A stretch of 64,000 bases of DNA from NCBI GenBank assembly GCA_020152595.1, contig JAIGNY010002171.1, positions 776,001 to 840,000 on the forward strand. Reading direction: 5' to 3'. The notes beneath the pieces are model-generated. The model had not been told where the DNA came from and did not search any database. It was given only the letters and a program-made list of their open reading frames with translations. How positions within the stretch are numbered: the stretch's first letter is position 1; each line of letters opens with the position of its first letter. Below are positions 62,751 through 64,000 of the stretch, one piece after another. This DNA comes from Chiridota heheva. Lineage: Eukaryota > Echinodermata > Holothuroidea > Apodida > Chiridotidae. The translations under genes were made by a program, and so were the position numbers.

Positions 62751-63640
62751 TAAGCTCACTAATTAGTTGAAAACTTGTTGAACAATACTCAATAGATCTT
62801 TAAAGCGACAGTGAATTCAAAGTGCGAATAGCATTAAATCGAACACTCTGCACATTTACTTATGGAACATTTACGAAAAAGCAGTGCTAGCACTCTCGGG
62901 GATACATGCACTAGGCCCTAATTGTGGACGCGTTTCCCAAAGTGAGGGATTTGCAAAGTAAGCGGAATGTCATTTCTTCCATAATTTACATGTTTTTTTT
63001 TTTTACGTACAAAATGTTCAGAATATTATTTGTGACTTAGTTTGAAAAATACTTTAAAGCTTCAAGGCGCTAATAAAATCAAAATCACAGCTCGTAAGTA
63101 CTTTTGTCAGTTTGTTAAGAATGGTTTTAATTTCATGATTATGTTATTTGTTGTCCAAGTGGTTTTCAACATTACGAGTGTATTATGCGTTGTCTCACTC
63201 AGTATGCAAGTATTGCCTTGCAAGTAGTGCCCTGAGTGAGGCTTCCCATCCGAAAGAAAGGGCTTCAGGGCGAGGTATGATTACCAATACCATCCCACTA
63301 TCCAGTACTAGTACTAACTTTTCTTTCCTTGGACCTATGTTCTGCTCTGATTCATCGTTAGTTGGCTTGCTACCACTAACCAGACCCAATTTATCAGCCC
63401 AGTAAATATATATGGAACAGAAGTACGTCGACAGGTCCACTTAACTTGATACGACTTTACTTGGTATCTACGCCTAGGCTAGGTCTTCTCGGCAAGTTCT
63501 TTATGTCTAGACGTTACAACAGCCATCACCACCCACCTCACTCTGCACTGGCACATTTCTTGCTCGTAAAAATGACTTTAAATCCTTATTTTTCATACAA
63601 CGAACCTTTCGTACTGGTTCAATGTTTGTTGTTAAACACT
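62751..63640. other. Right-hand stretch, no gene supported
   Basis: 63190-63240 (AGTATTGCCTTGCAAGTAGT, CCTGAGTGAG) is the complement of the repeat at 52945-52985. Short open frames (60-85 codons) have no recognisable domain. The upstream end of UBE2G2 transcription could reach here, but nothing shows it. Confidence 0.4.
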
Positions 63641-63648
63641 GCCTAGCC

Positions 63649-63751
63649 CACAGATGTTCCTAACGTTATGGCAACCTAGCCTATATGCTTTCTTTATATA
63701 TATATATATGGTGTAAGCATATAGGTTGCCATAACGTTAGGAACACCTGTG
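63649..63751. mobile_element. 103-bp palindromic MITE of the CACAGGTGTTCC family
   Basis: Ends CACAGATGTTCCTAACGTTA and TAACGTTAGGAACACCTGTG flank a short TA run. Target duplication GCCTAGCC is perfect (63641-63648 and 63752-63759). The ends and the GGTTGCCATAA subterminal block are the same as in copies A and B, so this is the minimal member of that family. Confidence 0.9.
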
Positions 63752-63759
63752 GCCTAGCC

Positions 63760-64000
63760 CATGTCGCAATCACGGAAGTAGTGTGCTCTCTTTTCTATCA
63801 TGCAACAATGGAAGACTATAATAAAATATGGTTTAGAAGATGATTTTTCAGACTGCAGCCTAGCCCTAACGTTTGGCCTAGCCTACATCGCTATTATTAA
63901 TGTTAGTGTAATTCGTTAGTCTTTCCCCGTTAATGGTACTACTAGCCTAGGCCTACTAACAATTAAGTTAGTACTGTCACTAGGCCCTATTACGTTTTAA
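63760..64000. other. Window end, AGGCCTA-rich DNA, nothing recognised
   Basis: No gene, RNA or repeat unit recognised. CCTAGCC and TAGGCC motifs are frequent. Confidence 0.5.

Noticed and set aside
62751-63640. Non-coding 5' exon of UBE2G2
   Set aside because: An acceptor-like CAACATTCAG before the UBE2G2 ATG allows such an exon, but no donor here can be tied to it from sequence alone.

Overview
This is an animal (metazoan) nuclear genome window. It carries two spliced protein-coding genes with GT-AG introns, both on the minus strand, inside a sequence dominated by transposons, minisatellites and microsatellites. The repeat content (CR1 LINEs with an esterase-type ORF1, many small hAT-like and piggyBac-like elements, a tRNA-headed SINE, a decayed leucine-rich-repeat receptor gene, and AGGCCTA-rich stretches) suggests a marine invertebrate, perhaps an echinoderm. 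The species is an inference and is not proven by the sequence.

Gene 1 (24890 down to 1, continuing off the left edge) is Greatwall kinase, MASTL, the mitotic kinase whose substrates ENSA/ARPP19 inhibit PP2A-B55. Seven coding exons can be joined in one frame: 24852-24890, 13064-13119, 10593-10782, 5658-5797, 4953-5041, 2533-2639 and 1-643 (incomplete). They give 421 codons: the N-terminal kinase lobe, the catalytic and DFG segments, and the start of the long Greatwall-specific insert. The rest of the kinase C-lobe lies outside the window.

Gene 2 (47433 down to 39677) is UBE2G2, the E2 ubiquitin-conjugating enzyme of ER-associated degradation. It is complete in five coding exons (513 nt, 170 residues plus stop).

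Layout: 1-24890 is MASTL, with introns filled by a minisatellite-bearing dispersed element (about 690-2222), a TTAA-flanked piggyBac-like MITE (2926-3850), a 3.7-kb 24-bp satellite (5932-9656), a second 24-bp satellite (11271-11600), an 0.84-kb TA tract touching the exon 2 splice donor (12210-13049), 18/20-bp repeats (13905-14765), roughly 24-bp repeats (15150-16370), a SINE, a 2.8-kb hAT-like element (18764-21586), and a CR1 LINE split by a 1.84-kb palindromic satellite-bearing hAT-like element (22429-24265). 24891-39676 is intergenic: SINE, inverted tandem repeats (29755-32280), LINE tails, an LRR pseudogene and a 54-bp minisatellite. 39677-47433 is UBE2G2, its introns also filled with repeats. 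47434-64000 is repeat-rich upstream DNA with a nearly full-length CR1 (55207-59506) nested in a hAT-like element (53104-60298), and a recent tandem duplication (59804-62318).

The two genes are not functionally linked beyond being co-oriented neighbours. No new gene system was found. The most notable content is the nested transposon history, readable from target-site duplications and an empty site, and the satellite load in the Greatwall introns.
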